From: Massariosphaeria phaeospora
Taxonomy: Eukaryota; Ascomycota; Dothideomycetes; Pleosporales
Assembly (NCBI GenBank): GCA_011032825.1
Contig: JAADJZ010000034.1
Span: 124,001 to 188,000, forward strand
Reading direction: 5' to 3'
Length of the DNA stretch: 64,000 bases
The notes below the pieces were generated by a model, which made no database searches, was not told where the DNA came from, and saw only the letters and a program-made list of their open reading frames with translations. Below, piece by piece: positions 1 to 10,095 of this stretch. The translations under genes and the position numbers were made by a program. The first letter of the stretch is position 1, and each line of letters begins with the position of its first letter.

Positions 1-477
1 ACAGGCATATGACTAATGTGGAACTAGGGCATCAAAGTTGGATTCCTCAACCTCGACATCGCCACCAAAACCGCCACTCTCATCGACGGCGGCACAACCA
101 CCTTCTCGGCCACCAACCTCCGCCAAATCGGGCTCGCGCTCGTCAAAATCCTCGAGACGCCCGCTGTGGCCAAGGACCAATACGTCTTCATCTCGTCCTT
201 CCAGACCACGCAGAAAGACATCGTCGACGCAGCCGAGAAGATCACAGGCGACAAGTGGACGATTAAGAACGTGACCAGCAAGGAGCTGATCTACCAAGGC
301 AACGAGAAGCTAAAGAAGCAGGACTTCAGCGGTATTGTCGAATTGATCAAGGGGGCGGCGTTTGGTGATCACGGGTTTGGGGATTTGACTCCGGCTGGGC
401 TCTGGAACGAGAAGCTAGGACTGAGCAAGGAAGATTTCGAGGACTCAGTCAAGGCAGCTCTTGGGGGCAAGATTTAG
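1..477 (+). CDS. NmrA-like NAD(P)-binding reductase family protein, 3' end only
   Basis: The gene enters from outside the window. A branch site and a CTAG acceptor at about 10-27 mark the end of an intron, so the last exon begins at about 28 and runs to the TAG at 475-477. The readable 149 residues (starting GIKVGFLNLD, ending LGGKI) fit the C-terminal half of the NmrA/isoflavone-reductase-like family: a segment on local conditions (IDGGTTTFSATNLRQIG), then the helix pair that in these proteins covers the substrate pocket. The Rossmann N-terminus with its GxxGxxG motif lies outside, so cofactor use cannot be checked. Family members are either small-molecule reductases or redox-sensing regulators, and this tail cannot separate the two. 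The stop codon lies at the start of a local tandem duplication (461-880). Confidence 0.7.
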
Positions 478-880
478 GGTGAGAAATGAGTGAGGGAAGC
501 TTTGAGCGCATGTCACTAGGTAATTAGCGGTTGGTTATACCACGGACAATCTTGCACATGAATTTAAAAATCACAAACAAATAAGCTAAGAATCTCGATT
601 ACGGAAGTTTGATAGTATTGTTGGGGGCAAGATGTACTGGTGAGAAACGAACGGGGAAGCTCTGAGCGACTTGTCACTAGCAGATTAACATCTTTCCATG
701 CTCTCAAAACGGTTGATACCGAGCATAATGTTCTTGTTAGACCACAGTGGGGTGATCTCGTCGATGACATCTCCAAGGCCTACGCTGCGGTTGGTTGTAC
801 GACGGGCAATCTTGCACATGAATTCAAAAATCACAAAACATATACGCTGAAAATCTTGATTACTGAATGTGATGGTACTG
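461..880. repeat. Diverged direct tandem duplication over the 3' end of the NmrA-like gene
   Basis: Copy 1 is 461-620 and copy 2 starts at once at 621 and runs to 880. Both open with TTGGGGGCAAGAT and share GGGAAGCT, TGTCACTAG, CGGTTGGTT and CAATCTTGCACATGAATT in the same order. Copy 2 has about 107 extra bases (681-787) between the two conserved blocks, or copy 1 has lost them. The first bases of copy 1 are the last codons of the upstream gene, so the duplication breakpoint lies inside that coding end. Confidence 0.8.
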
Positions 881-1029
881 ACGGCATTGTGTATTATTGT
901 AAAAGAGGTAGACCAGCTACCCGAGACGAAACGGAATGGTGACTCCATAACGCTAGACAAAAGCCATTCGAACCCAAACGCCAGATACAAAGAGGATGCA
1001 AACGAGCCAGAGATCCAGCAACTCACCCA
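881..1029. other. Short spacer between the duplication and the next gene
   Basis: It holds no convincing gene. It is the 3' flank shared by the plus-strand NmrA-like gene and the convergent minus-strand gene that ends at 1030. Confidence 0.5.
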
Positions 1030-1896
1030 TCACTCATACACCGTCTCCAACGCACTCTTCCGCCCCTCAACCGCGCTCTTCCCCCTCCCCAGCCTCCCCG
1101 CCCACTTCTCCTCCCTCTCTATCATCACTAGCATATCATTGACCTTTTCCTCCAGCCCGTCCTCCCCCTCCACCCACCTCAGCACCGCAACCCACTCCTC
1201 CACCTCCTCCCGCAACCCCTCATCCCACCGCAACGCCTCCGTCAGCCCCTCTCTATTTGCCGCCCTCGACAACCGCCTATGCACATCGACCAAGCCCCTG
1301 AGCAGCAGCCCGATGAAGCGCTCGGTGAACGGCAGAGCGCGCAGCGCCCAGATGGCCTTGTACTCGGCGAGGCAGAGGCCCGTGCGCATCTCGGCCGTAA
1401 TTTGCGCGTTGAGGGCGAGGAGTTCGCGGGACGAGGGCGGTAGGCCGAGGAAGGCGAGGCTTTGGTACATTTGGATGAGGCCGGGGACGGTGATGGGGAT
1501 TTCGGAGGTGGGGTCGTGGAGCTCGGTTTCGCGCCAGCGGAGCGCGGTGAGGAGGCCAGTGTGGCTGGTAGTGCTAGCGGGGAGGAGCGCGATGGAGGGG
1601 TGGTGCGGGAGGATGTAAATGTGGAGGGTGGGGAGGAGGATGCTAAGTTCCAGTGGAGTGAGGGTTGTAGTTATGGGGTCGTGGTTGGGGACCTGGAGGA
1701 TGGGGGAGGTGATGCAGTTGCTAGAGGTTGAGGCATGAGACTCTTCAACGATCAGGTCAGTTGCGGATGCAGATGTAGGGGGTAGAGCTGGCGATGGGGG
1801 CGCGGATGTGGTTGGTGAGGGTGGTGAGACAAAAATATCCGGTGGGCTCATCTTCAAGGGATCCAGTTCGAGCGGCGACATGACGGGGAAGACCAC
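1030..1896 (-). CDS. Hypothetical fungal protein, 288 aa
   Basis: This is one open frame on the minus strand, starting at the ATG at 1896 (another ATG in frame lies five codons in). I do not recognise a family. The first roughly 75 residues are rich in Pro, Ser and Thr and look disordered. The rest (about 80-288) is mostly predicted helix with Leu/Arg-rich amphipathic stretches (for example WALRALPFTERFIGLLL) and an acidic, charged C-terminus. There is no signal peptide and no clear membrane segment. Strong codon bias for C/G at third positions and the long frame support real coding. It converges on the NmrA-like gene. The next gene upstream (2313-3661) has the same orientation but is separated by about 420 bp. 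Confidence 0.6.
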   Translation of the reverse strand: MVFPVMSPLELDPLKMSPPDIFVSPPSPTTSAPPSPALPPTSASATDLIVEESHASTSSNCITSPILQVPNHDPITTTLTPLELSILLPTLHIYILPHHPSIALLPASTTSHTGLLTALRWRETELHDPTSEIPITVPGLIQMYQSLAFLGLPPSSRELLALNAQITAEMRTGLCLAEYKAIWALRALPFTERFIGLLLRGLVDVHRRLSRAANREGLTEALRWDEGLREEVEEWVAVLRWVEGEDGLEEKVNDMLVMIEREEKWAGRLGRGKSAVEGRKSALETVYE

Positions 1897-2312
1897 TCTG
1901 GATTCCTGCTTTGGTTCTAAGATCAGTCAAAGTCTGCGGCAGAAAAAGTCCTTTTCATTTATAACACGTATCGCGCGAAATACAATGATGAATGAAGTAG
2001 TGAACATTGTGAAGGAAATTTTCGTTGTTCTGCGGACCGACTCAGATTGAGTCAGCTATTCTTTCAAGCTCTTTTCACAAAGGGCCCATAATACTGCGAT
2101 ACTTCAAAGATCCTGCGTCGTTTTAGATGTTAACAAGATGCAATAGCGAAGACAGAGAATCGTCTTACCGAAAGCTAAGTAGGTTTTACAGTATTCGATG
2201 ACTTGGTAAATGTGATGCTGGCCCACGGAAGTTGTTAAACTGTCTGGCAGTGAATCTTCAGTGCAGTCCGAAACCGTAGTCCCAGGTGAGCGACAGCATT
2301 GTCCAACGCTGA
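1897..2312. other. Intergenic spacer
   Basis: It contains the promoter side of the 1030-1896 gene and the 3' flank of the 2313-3661 gene. I see no further gene or repeat. Confidence 0.5.
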
Positions 2313-3661
2313 TCAGCAGTCAAGGTAAGCCCCATCAGACCGCTTCTCCAAGCCCCAAGACAAATTGTGCCTTTCGACTCCAAGACAATCTTCCTGATCT
2401 AGAGCCAATGCACTGCCCATGTATCCCAAACGATTTCGGATCTGATATTGATTGGATGCACAAGCCGAAGTCAATCCCGAGACGTCGATAGTCCTCAGCT
2501 GCCGCTCACATTCATGTATGCAACGATACAATGCCAGCTCGTAGTATCTCTGCCATTGTTCCTGAAGGCGTCCCATCTCCTCGGCTTGCCTTTGGCTGAA
2601 CAATGTTTCCCACACCTGAACGCGGTTTGCGAGAACGTTGACGGATTCGGCATACTGTTCACTCGCTTGAGGAGAGAAGCGAGCGATGGCTTTGAGCATG
2701 TGTTTCTGGATATCGTGGCGGATGACGGGAACCATCAGATGGTACATTGCGTACTGTCAATGCGTTAGCAACGTGATGAATGGGCGATGCCAGGAGAAGA
2801 TGAATGTGGCAATAGCTAGTTAAGAACTTATTGATCTGTCGAATGCTGGCACTCATCGGGTACATTGTGCGATGGTAACTTCACCTCTGGGTTCTCAGTG
2901 CCATCCTGAACCCTACGTTCGTAATCCTCGGTTTGACGCTGTTTGGGAGCGTACGCGCGGAAGAGCCTCAGAGCGAGTTCAGCCAGTTTGACAATCTTCA
3001 TTTGCTCTGCGGTGCCGTAATACAACTGATTTAGGAGAACAGTCCCTCGAGCGTTGATGATTGCCATCATGTCCTCGTCGTCAATGAGCAGCGGCGTTGC
3101 GAGCGTAGAAGTAATTGGTCCACTGACAAGGCCTTGCATGTTTATTGGGACCAGTTCGGGAACATGTGGCCTGTACCCTTCGGGTGCTTTGATGGGTGTT
3201 ACATCTTCAGGAGGAGTATAGCCCTCTGGCAGATGCAGGTTGACATGTTGGCGCAAAGGAGGTGCAAAGGAACTGGTCCAATTCGCCGAAAGCTCGGGTG
3301 GATGAGCTAGTTGTGGCTCAGGAAGCTCATGGGCACCGGTCCGAAGATCAGTGAGTCCATAGACCATTTGACACGCCTCAAACAGCGTCTGGTCTCCTTC
3401 GGCCAGCTCGCGTTTGGCTGCAATGACGTCCATCTTCACATCACCATTAGCTCCTAGACGCGGGATGTTGAGTCTTTCCGAACGCTGGTTCGTCATCAGC
3501 CAGGCGAGGAGGATAGCTGTGGATTCGAGAAGGCGAGCCTCGAAGGGTCTGACAAGGTACTCTTCATGCCGATGGGCGTGCATGCTTGGCTGAGGTGACA
3601 TGACAGTTGAAGCTCGCAGTTCGCCCGAGCTCTGTTTAAGGGGCGATGGGGGTTTGTACAC
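2313..3661 (-). CDS. Hypothetical fungal protein, two exons, about 412 aa
   Basis: Exon 1 is 3661-2864 and exon 2 is 2753-2313. The 110-nt intron has a GTACCC donor, a GCTAAC branch site and a TTGACAG acceptor, and joins the frame as SHN|YAMYHL; an alternative GTGAAG donor lies slightly upstream. The predicted protein is soluble, with no signal peptide or membrane helix. A Ser/Pro-rich N-terminus (1-25) precedes a largely helical body; residues about 110-190 are Pro-rich (LPEGYTPPEDVTP) and the exon 2 part is strongly helical with Gln/Glu-rich stretches (SQRQAEEMGRLQEQWQRYYE), possibly a coiled coil. I do not recognise the family and give no function. It is divergent from the fibroin-3-related gene across about 840 bp. 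Confidence 0.6.
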
Positions 3662-4497
3662 CGGTTTGTGGTTGGGTGAAGCAGACCGATGTTAGTGAGG
3701 TGTCTGGGACGCTGTGAGTGCTGTGGTTTGTCGTGGAAAGAAAAGGAAAGTCACGAAGATGGGGAACAGCTAGCCGTTAGCGACGCCTTCCGCAACGACT
3801 GCTCTGAGCAACTTCTGCTGGATTTAGCAAGCGGCTTCACTGCTCTCCGTCCGTGGTCCTTCGAGCTAGAAGGTGCCATTCGGATGAGCATCTCCATGTT
3901 GTGGCGCAAGGACCTGGGCAGGAGCCATTGCCGGGCCCAAAGACGCCCGCTGCCACACGACAGGAAAACAAGCGGTCCCCGTCCAAACAGTCAAGCATTC
4001 ATCAACGATTGCGGTTTTGGGTGAGGGTTGATTGATGAATCTCACAAGGACGGAAATGATGACGGAGAGATGGTTGGTGGTGTGGTGTGCTCCAAGTTCC
4101 AACCACGCACACGCACACGCAATCCCTGGCTCAGCCACACTTGGCCGCGTCGCGTAGCCACCTGACACGCTGAAACACGGGTTTCCAACCGTCGAGCTTC
4201 TGTCCGTCTTCATCTCGAGACGCCGTGGGAAGCTCGCAACCTCCGCTCCATTCCTCGACGCCGTTGTTCGCTGTTCACGCCTCGACATGAGCGGTAGCAA
4301 CTCGCAGGCAGGCCCTCTGTTCTCTCGGTCGCTGACGCACCTCTCTTTATCCCTCGCGCCAGACAAACGACTAGAAGCCCCGGACGGACAACGCAGCCTC
4401 GTCCTGTCGCCCCTCCTCTGTCCCTATAACCCGCCGCCCTAGGTGGGCACGCTGCCGCACTCTCCTCCTCAGGCCCGGCGCACCGTACGCTCCAGCA
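3662..4497. other. Divergent intergenic region
   Basis: This region separates two divergent genes and must hold both promoters. Open frames inside it (for example a 166-codon frame at 3866-4366 on the minus strand) have no recognisable protein features. A CA-rich microsatellite-like run lies near 4106-4121. Confidence 0.5.
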
Positions 4498-5763
4498 ATG
4501 CCTTCTCTACTTCTGCGGCGCGATTTTCTGGGGGATGCCAAAGACACGCTCTCGTCATGGGACAAGTGCATGGCCAAGACATATTGCAAGTCAGTCGCCC
4601 CAGTCTAATGGCGAGGCCAGCCTGGTTGCTCACCCCTTCGCAGATGGCCCGTGATTGTCGCCATCATCGTCGTGTCGCTCACCGTTCTGTCCATTGTGCT
4701 GTGCGTCGCGCGGTGCATCTGCTGCGGCGCCGAATGCGCGTGCTGCTGCTTCAGATGCTGTGCATGCTGCTCGTGCGGGCGCAGTGGCCACAAGCGCATG
4801 AAGAGCGAGCCGCCGCCGCCGCCGCCCATGTATCCTGCCGCTGCCGGCTATGCTGCCCCGCCAGCACCGCCAGCAGCGCCCCCCATCGACACCCGCCCGC
4901 TCAACCAGCAATACCGCTCCCATGCCGCGCCCGCCTTCCACCCCGCGCCCGAAAGGCCCCAGTTTGCGACCTTCGATGGGCCGGCCAAGCCTGTCAACGA
5001 GGACGCTCTACCCGCCATGCCCAGCTGGGGTGACGCACGAAGCAGGCACGTCGAGGAGGAGGTCATGCCCGAGAAGCGCGGAGACATGGAGATGGACAGA
5101 CTGAACCACAATGGGAGCACGACAGGGCTCTCGGGGACGGGAGCCGCAGCTGTTGGAGTCACAAGGAGGCCACGGCAGCCTTCGCCGGTGCAGGGCGGCT
5201 ACGGTCCCCCTCAAGGCTATCAAAATGATGCACTTGCGAGCCGGGTCCCACAACCTAGCCCCAACCACAGTCCTGCGCCATATGGTGCTCAATACGGCCA
5301 GCAACAGGACCCTTATCGCCATGTTTCGCCCATTCAGCCCTCCCTATCGCCGGTCTACGGAGCCGGAGCCGGAGCCGGATACGCCCAAGGCCAGCAGTTT
5401 GGGCGCCGCAGCCCTGGCCAAGCCTTCAATCAGCAATACGATCAAAGCTACCAACAGCCACCTCCTAGGCACACTCCAAGCCCACCTCGGGCCAATGACT
5501 ATGCAAGTGGGTATGGGCCTGATGAATATGCTCAAGCTCCGGCCAGGTCACATACGCCAGGCTACGTCCCATCCGTCCCATCCGTCCCACCGAGATACGA
5601 AACGCCAGCCCCTTCCTACCCCGGCCAGCCGACGTATGAGTCTTCGGAATCGGCGTACCCTGGCCAGCAAAGCTATCAAGCGTTCAACCCATCCGAACCG
5701 CAAGGGCAGCAGTATTCAGGAATTACCAGGAAGCCTGTTGACGGGTCCTGGAGAGAGGTCTAA
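4498..5763 (+). CDS. Fibroin-3-related single-pass membrane protein
   Basis: Exon 1 is 4498-4589 and exon 2 is 4644-5763; the 54-nt intron (GTCAGT...CGCAG) splits a Lys codon. The join reads SSWDKCMAKTYCK|WPVIVAII, the hallmark start of the fungal family annotated as fibroin-3-related. The 403-residue product has a short N-terminus, one membrane helix at about 34-53, then 13 Cys within 26 residues just after the helix, then a long disordered tail rich in Pro, Gln, Tyr and Gly (YGPPQGY, YGAQYGQQQ and similar), ending in DGSWREV. The Cys cluster beside the membrane suggests palmitoylation or metal binding; that is inference. The family has no established biochemical role that I know of. The name reflects composition, not relation to silk. 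Confidence 0.8.
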
Positions 5764-6598
5764 TCTTTAAGCATAGTCACACATCTCTGCCCGTCTTTCA
5801 TATACCCTGTCTTCAATCTATGTTCTTTTGGACATCTGAACAATACCTTTTGCATGCATAGCGCTGGCGTTGGGTTAGCTTCTGTCGAATTTATAGCTGT
5901 CAATGTCTCCTACATCTCATTTCGTTGTACGCTGGTTCAGTCCTATTGTGCCGGATAGCTCGTCTCCATATGCATGCCACCCTTGTGTTTATCTTATTGC
6001 CCATCAAACCACACCTTGGGGTGCAGTCCAACGATTCACCCACAATAAAGAAATATTCTATCATTCCCCACAGGCCCCTGGAATTCCCAATACTGAGTAA
6101 CCTCATGGCACAACTGGCGGCAGCAGCAGCAGGAACGTATAATGATCGCTGGCACTCGGCTGGGAATGTTTGACACACCGCTTTGCGCGACAGCTTGATT
6201 CAGAGAGGTACTCTATAGAGGCATAACAGAACGGCTGTCCCGAATCCTAGCTCTAATCATTCAGTATTTATTTTTTAGGTCTTTGGCGTTAGCGAAGTTG
6301 TAGGGTAGCGCAAACTGCATATGCACCTTGCTAGAAAGTATTAGCATACAGCAGGCGAAACTTTGCCTTGCTGGACATTGTGGGTATGCTGAGGATTTGG
6401 CGAGGGGGCGGCGGCTGTATTTAAATACCCGGCGGCTGCCTAGAGCCAAAAAACATGGCAAACATGGCAACTCAAGGTAACCACACGAACTATTTAACAC
6501 TGGCTTACTGGCTTCTCTAGCTATTGCTGCCCTCCTGACAGATCTCCCAGCATCGTCCTACACGTTACACAAGGCAATACTTGTCTGCTTAATTAATG
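5764..6598. other. Intergenic spacer with HET gene promoter
   Basis: A TATA-like TATTTAAATA lies at about 6418-6427, roughly 175 bp upstream of the HET start. No other gene is supported. Confidence 0.4.
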
Positions 6599-8416
6599 AT
6601 GCATCTAGTGCACTCTCAAACTATCCAACTCCACGATTTCATCGGCGAGTACATTCCTCCTTACGCTATCTTGTCCCATAGATGGGAAAATGAAGAAATC
6701 ACTTATACTGATATGCAGCGGGGTTCTAGAAGGAAACGACGTTCCAAGGCTGGATACGCTAAGCTCAAGAAGAGCTGTGCCCAAGCAAGCAAAGACGGAC
6801 TTGAGTACGTGTGGATTGATACTTGCTGCATTGATAAATCCTCCAGTGCCGAGCTATCAGAGGCTATCAACTCGATGTTCAAGTGGTATCGTGATGCCAA
6901 CATCTGCTACGCTTATCTCTCCGATGTTCGATTCTGGTTCCCCGAAAACCCGGAAGCCGTGAGCCATTTCCAGGCCAGCATGTGGTTCACCAGAGGCTGG
7001 ACACTTCAAGAGCTTATTGCGCCCAAAATCGTCAATTTCTTTATGTGCGGTCCTACCGGTTGGGATCTGGTGGGATCCAAAAATGATCTCCTCAGCATCC
7101 TCGCAGGTTCTACTGGGATAAATGAGTCAGTTCTTCGCGGTGAAGACTTCCGGAATTGTAGCGTCGCAACTCGAATGTCTTGGGCCGCTCGCAGAGTAAC
7201 AACTAGAGCAGAGGACCTGGCCTACTGTCTGCTCGGGCTGTTCGACGTCAATATGCCGTTACTTTATGGAGAAGGGGAGAAGGCGTTCATTCGCCTGCAA
7301 GAAGAGATTATGAGAGGGTCGGATGATCATTCGTTATTTGTATGGAGATCCAAATCGTCCAAAACGTCCAAAATGACGAGTCGCCTCTCCGGCCTGTTAG
7401 CTGATTCACCTTCGCAATTTCGAGACTGTCCTACGCTCGTGTCTCTCCCTGACTTCGCGTCCAGCGTACCTTATTCGATGACAAACCGGGGCCTACAAAT
7501 TGAACTACCCTTAGTCGAGGGCTCTAACGGAACATGTTTCGCCATGCTTAAATGTAGCCGTAGTGGGCCATACCAGGACCAAGTTGCGCTGCCTCTCGTG
7601 CGTTTGACTGACGACGAGGGTTTACTTTACGCACGAAACGGAAACTTTGTTTGGCTTAGTCATGGAGACCTTCGCAACGCGTGTAAGAGGATTTTTGTGC
7701 GGCAAGAACCGGCGAAGCTTTTAACCAACCTCATGTGGCACAAGGGAACGCTTGTGAGAATCAACCACAAACGTTTCGGGGGGAACTTTGAGCCAAGGCA
7801 TCTTATCCCGGAAGCACATCAGGTACCAACAGACGACACAAACTGGGATCAACACCGGCTAATTCCCTCACCATACGGACAGGGGGTAGTGACATTCGTT
7901 TCTTATTACGACCAAGTTGTCGTTGTATCTTTCGATTCACGCGACAGCCCCGCCTGCAAAATCTTTTTCACCTCTACCAAGTATACCGGGAACATGGAAT
8001 GTCTTCCGTCAGTACAGCGGCTTCTGGTTGAGCTCAAGAACCCGATAGATTCCGACGACGAGGCCCCGTTAGTGTCGCCTAGTGTAGTCAACCGCTCCCG
8101 CTTTTTCGAATCCGTATCAAGCGATGCCCTCGCCTATCCAACCACCTGCCCAAACAGCTTTGAGTATCTTGACGAGGATTACACGGCGTCCGCTCAAATC
8201 AAACGCGATATCGTCCGTGGACATCAAATGGTCGTGCTCGACATCATACTGGAGCTGAGACAGCCGCCCTATGGAAGCCAGGGTCGCGGCCCGTTTGAAC
8301 TTGATGCCCTGGAGAATGAAGTTGCAGTTAATGAGGACTTCATTCTGAACTCTACTGCGACGCAGATTGACAATGGGTCAGTTATGGAAAGTGGTCAAAG
8401 GGTCGGAACCGTTTAA
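6599..8416 (+). CDS. HET-domain (heterokaryon incompatibility) protein
   Basis: Single-exon frame of about 605 residues. I start it at the second of two adjacent ATGs (6599), because family members begin with a short M-x-L-[IV]-x-[ST]-x-x-[IL]-[QE]-L motif. The HET signature blocks are all present: PPYAILSHRW (residues about 20-29), YVWIDTCCIDK (70-80), WFTRGWTLQELI (129-140), then the NVNMPLLYGEG-type block (DVNMPLLYGEGEKAF) typical of the DUF8212 region that follows HET in these proteins. HET domains trigger incompatibility-type cell death when two different strains fuse, and are often paired with NACHT/WD40 or ankyrin modules. Here the C-terminal 350 residues carry no repeat I can see, so it is a stand-alone HET protein. 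The next 1.7 kb contains no intact gene. Confidence 0.9.
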   Translation: MHLVHSQTIQLHDFIGEYIPPYAILSHRWENEEITYTDMQRGSRRKRRSKAGYAKLKKSCAQASKDGLEYVWIDTCCIDKSSSAELSEAINSMFKWYRDANICYAYLSDVRFWFPENPEAVSHFQASMWFTRGWTLQELIAPKIVNFFMCGPTGWDLVGSKNDLLSILAGSTGINESVLRGEDFRNCSVATRMSWAARRVTTRAEDLAYCLLGLFDVNMPLLYGEGEKAFIRLQEEIMRGSDDHSLFVWRSKSSKTSKMTSRLSGLLADSPSQFRDCPTLVSLPDFASSVPYSMTNRGLQIELPLVEGSNGTCFAMLKCSRSGPYQDQVALPLVRLTDDEGLLYARNGNFVWLSHGDLRNACKRIFVRQEPAKLLTNLMWHKGTLVRINHKRFGGNFEPRHLIPEAHQVPTDDTNWDQHRLIPSPYGQGVVTFVSYYDQVVVVSFDSRDSPACKIFFTSTKYTGNMECLPSVQRLLVELKNPIDSDDEAPLVSPSVVNRSRFFESVSSDALAYPTTCPNSFEYLDEDYTASAQIKRDIVRGHQMVVLDIILELRQPPYGSQGRGPFELDALENEVAVNEDFILNSTATQIDNGSVMESGQRVGTV

Positions 8417-9200
8417 GACTTGGCCTTATGGACCTGTACAATTGCGCCGCTACTGGGAAGACTTTGGTATCTATCGAGGACGTTATCACGACGCCCATAC
8501 ATCGTTCTTTTGTAGTCTTGTCGGTGTGCATGCGCTACAGCAATTATCATAACTTGGATAAAGCTAAAAGCAACCTGCTGCTTAAGATCTTCATCTCCTA
8601 GGGAAACGGGTAACGCAATCCTACCGTCTCAGAAAGCCGACGTGCATTGCAGAGCTTGCTTTTTTGGTGAGCTTATTGACCTCGCCTATCGAGGCTTCGA
8701 GTTTTTCGGCGTACGTGGTTCGCTGAGCATACGACGTTCGCGACGCAGTGTTGCTCGAGGTGGACTAATCCGGGAGACGTCGACGCGAGGCTGTCAAGCC
8801 CTTAAAGGCGCAGGATATATACGGCACGAACCCCGATTTTCGGGCCGCTGACTTGGCTGCTCAGCGTTTCTATGGGCTGACTAGGGCGGTAGAAACCTCC
8901 GAGCATTCTGAGTGTTTCGTTGGAGTGCTGTATCCTCGAAAGCAGTCCCTTAGCATGTGCCTCCCAAGGGATCTGCTACTCTTAGCAAATGGGCAGCCTG
9001 TCTATACCCCTCTCGGACTTTGCCAGTGCTATCTTATCTTGGGGATCGGAATATGCATTGACCAGTGCAGGCTGTGGGCTGTCTTATTTTGCAACGGTTG
9101 TTAATAGCTTAGAGAATTTTCAGTTCATACGATAGTCGTTTCCGTGAATGTGCTACACTTTCGGCCATCCGCTTTACAGTATAGAGGTTCCTAGCACTAG
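8417..9200. other. Gene-poor spacer downstream of HET gene
   Basis: It holds two short open frames (8642-8851 and 8853-9104) without recognisable domains. They could be remnants, but I cannot support a gene. Confidence 0.4.
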
Positions 9201-9660
9201 GTCGATCGTTCATAGGGGATTACTAGGAGGTAATGATGTGCAGAGTGTTAGTAAGATGCTTAGGTAGATAACTGGACGGGTGCAGGTTTTAGAGGGATTT
9301 TATCTTAGCTTAGTGCTAATTTAATGTTGTAGTTTGCACAGGCATGATTTTCGTGTTCGTTTGGGAGTAGGGTTGTTAACCCTATTCCTAACCCGAATCC
9401 TGACCCGAATCTGAACCAGGACCTAGCGGTGATCATGCGCAGGGTGCTTGTAAAGCAACATATAGAACTTGAGAGAGGACTTACGTTTGTTTTAGTACTT
9501 ATTTGAAGGTGCAGTCCGCTCGAACACATGGGTTTCGTGTTCGTTTTGTAATTTGGGCTTAGATATCCCCAGTCCTGACCCTAACCACGCCCTAACCCTA
9601 ATCCTCATCCTCATCCGAACATTGACCCTAATCTCAATCACTACCACAGCCTCAACCACA
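9201..9660. repeat. Two diverged repeat units ending in degenerate telomere-like CCCTAA tracts
   Basis: Unit A (about 9220-9415) and unit B (about 9420-9660) share, in the same order, a TACTAGGAGGTAATGATG/CCTAGCGGTGATCATG block, a GCAGRGTGYTWGTAA block, a TTAGTRCTWATTT block, TTTCGTGTTCGTTT, and then a cytosine-rich tract built on CCTAACCC and CCCTAAC. The tract at about 9366-9410 starts with a short palindrome (GGGTTGTTAACCC). The tract at about 9571-9660 has CCCTAA-type hexamers decaying into CCTCAT and CCTAAT variants. This is what an interstitial telomeric or subtelomeric remnant would look like. Confidence 0.65.
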
Positions 9661-10095
9661 ACCCTTCTCTTACGTCCTGGTTTGTTTACTGTTTACCAGC
9701 TGTCGTCCACATGTCAGATATGGTGGCTGTGCGTAAATCTCCGAGGGCAACGCACATAGCTGATTTTTTATTTGTTCTACTGCTCTTCGGCCGCCTGCTC
9801 CCCCTTCCTTTGACTCCCATGTCGTCTCAAATTGAAGCCTGTCTTTCTTGAGGACACGTTGGACCTACGTCGCCCAGGTTTTCCTCTTGTCTACTTTCTC
9901 GCCTCTCACCTCTCGACGCTCATACCTCTTCGCTCGTCCCTCCCGTCTGCCCTTGCAAGTGCTTCATCCTCGATTGGACGTTGCCGCAACGTCTGAAATA
10001 GTTCTTCGTGAGTACGACCCTTGCACCAACTCCTTCCGCTCCAAACCCGGTGCAAGTCTAACGCTCTTTAGGTTCTCGGCACACACTCATCCACC
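9661..10095. other. Promoter and 5' leader of MYND gene, with a leader intron
   Basis: A very clean intron lies at 10008-10071 (GTGAGT donor, CTAAC branch site, TTTAG acceptor), entirely before the MYND start codon. It indicates a spliced 5' leader and therefore a once-transcribed gene. The pyrimidine-rich stretch at about 9880-9960 fits a fungal promoter or leader. Confidence 0.6.

Noticed and set aside
3866..4366. 166-codon minus-strand open frame
   Set aside because: Lies in the divergent promoter; composition is erratic and no domain or splice pattern supports it.
9553..9759. Short frame over the telomere-like tract (MGLDIPSPDPNHALTLILIL...)
   Set aside because: Translation of CCCTAA-type repeats; not a gene.
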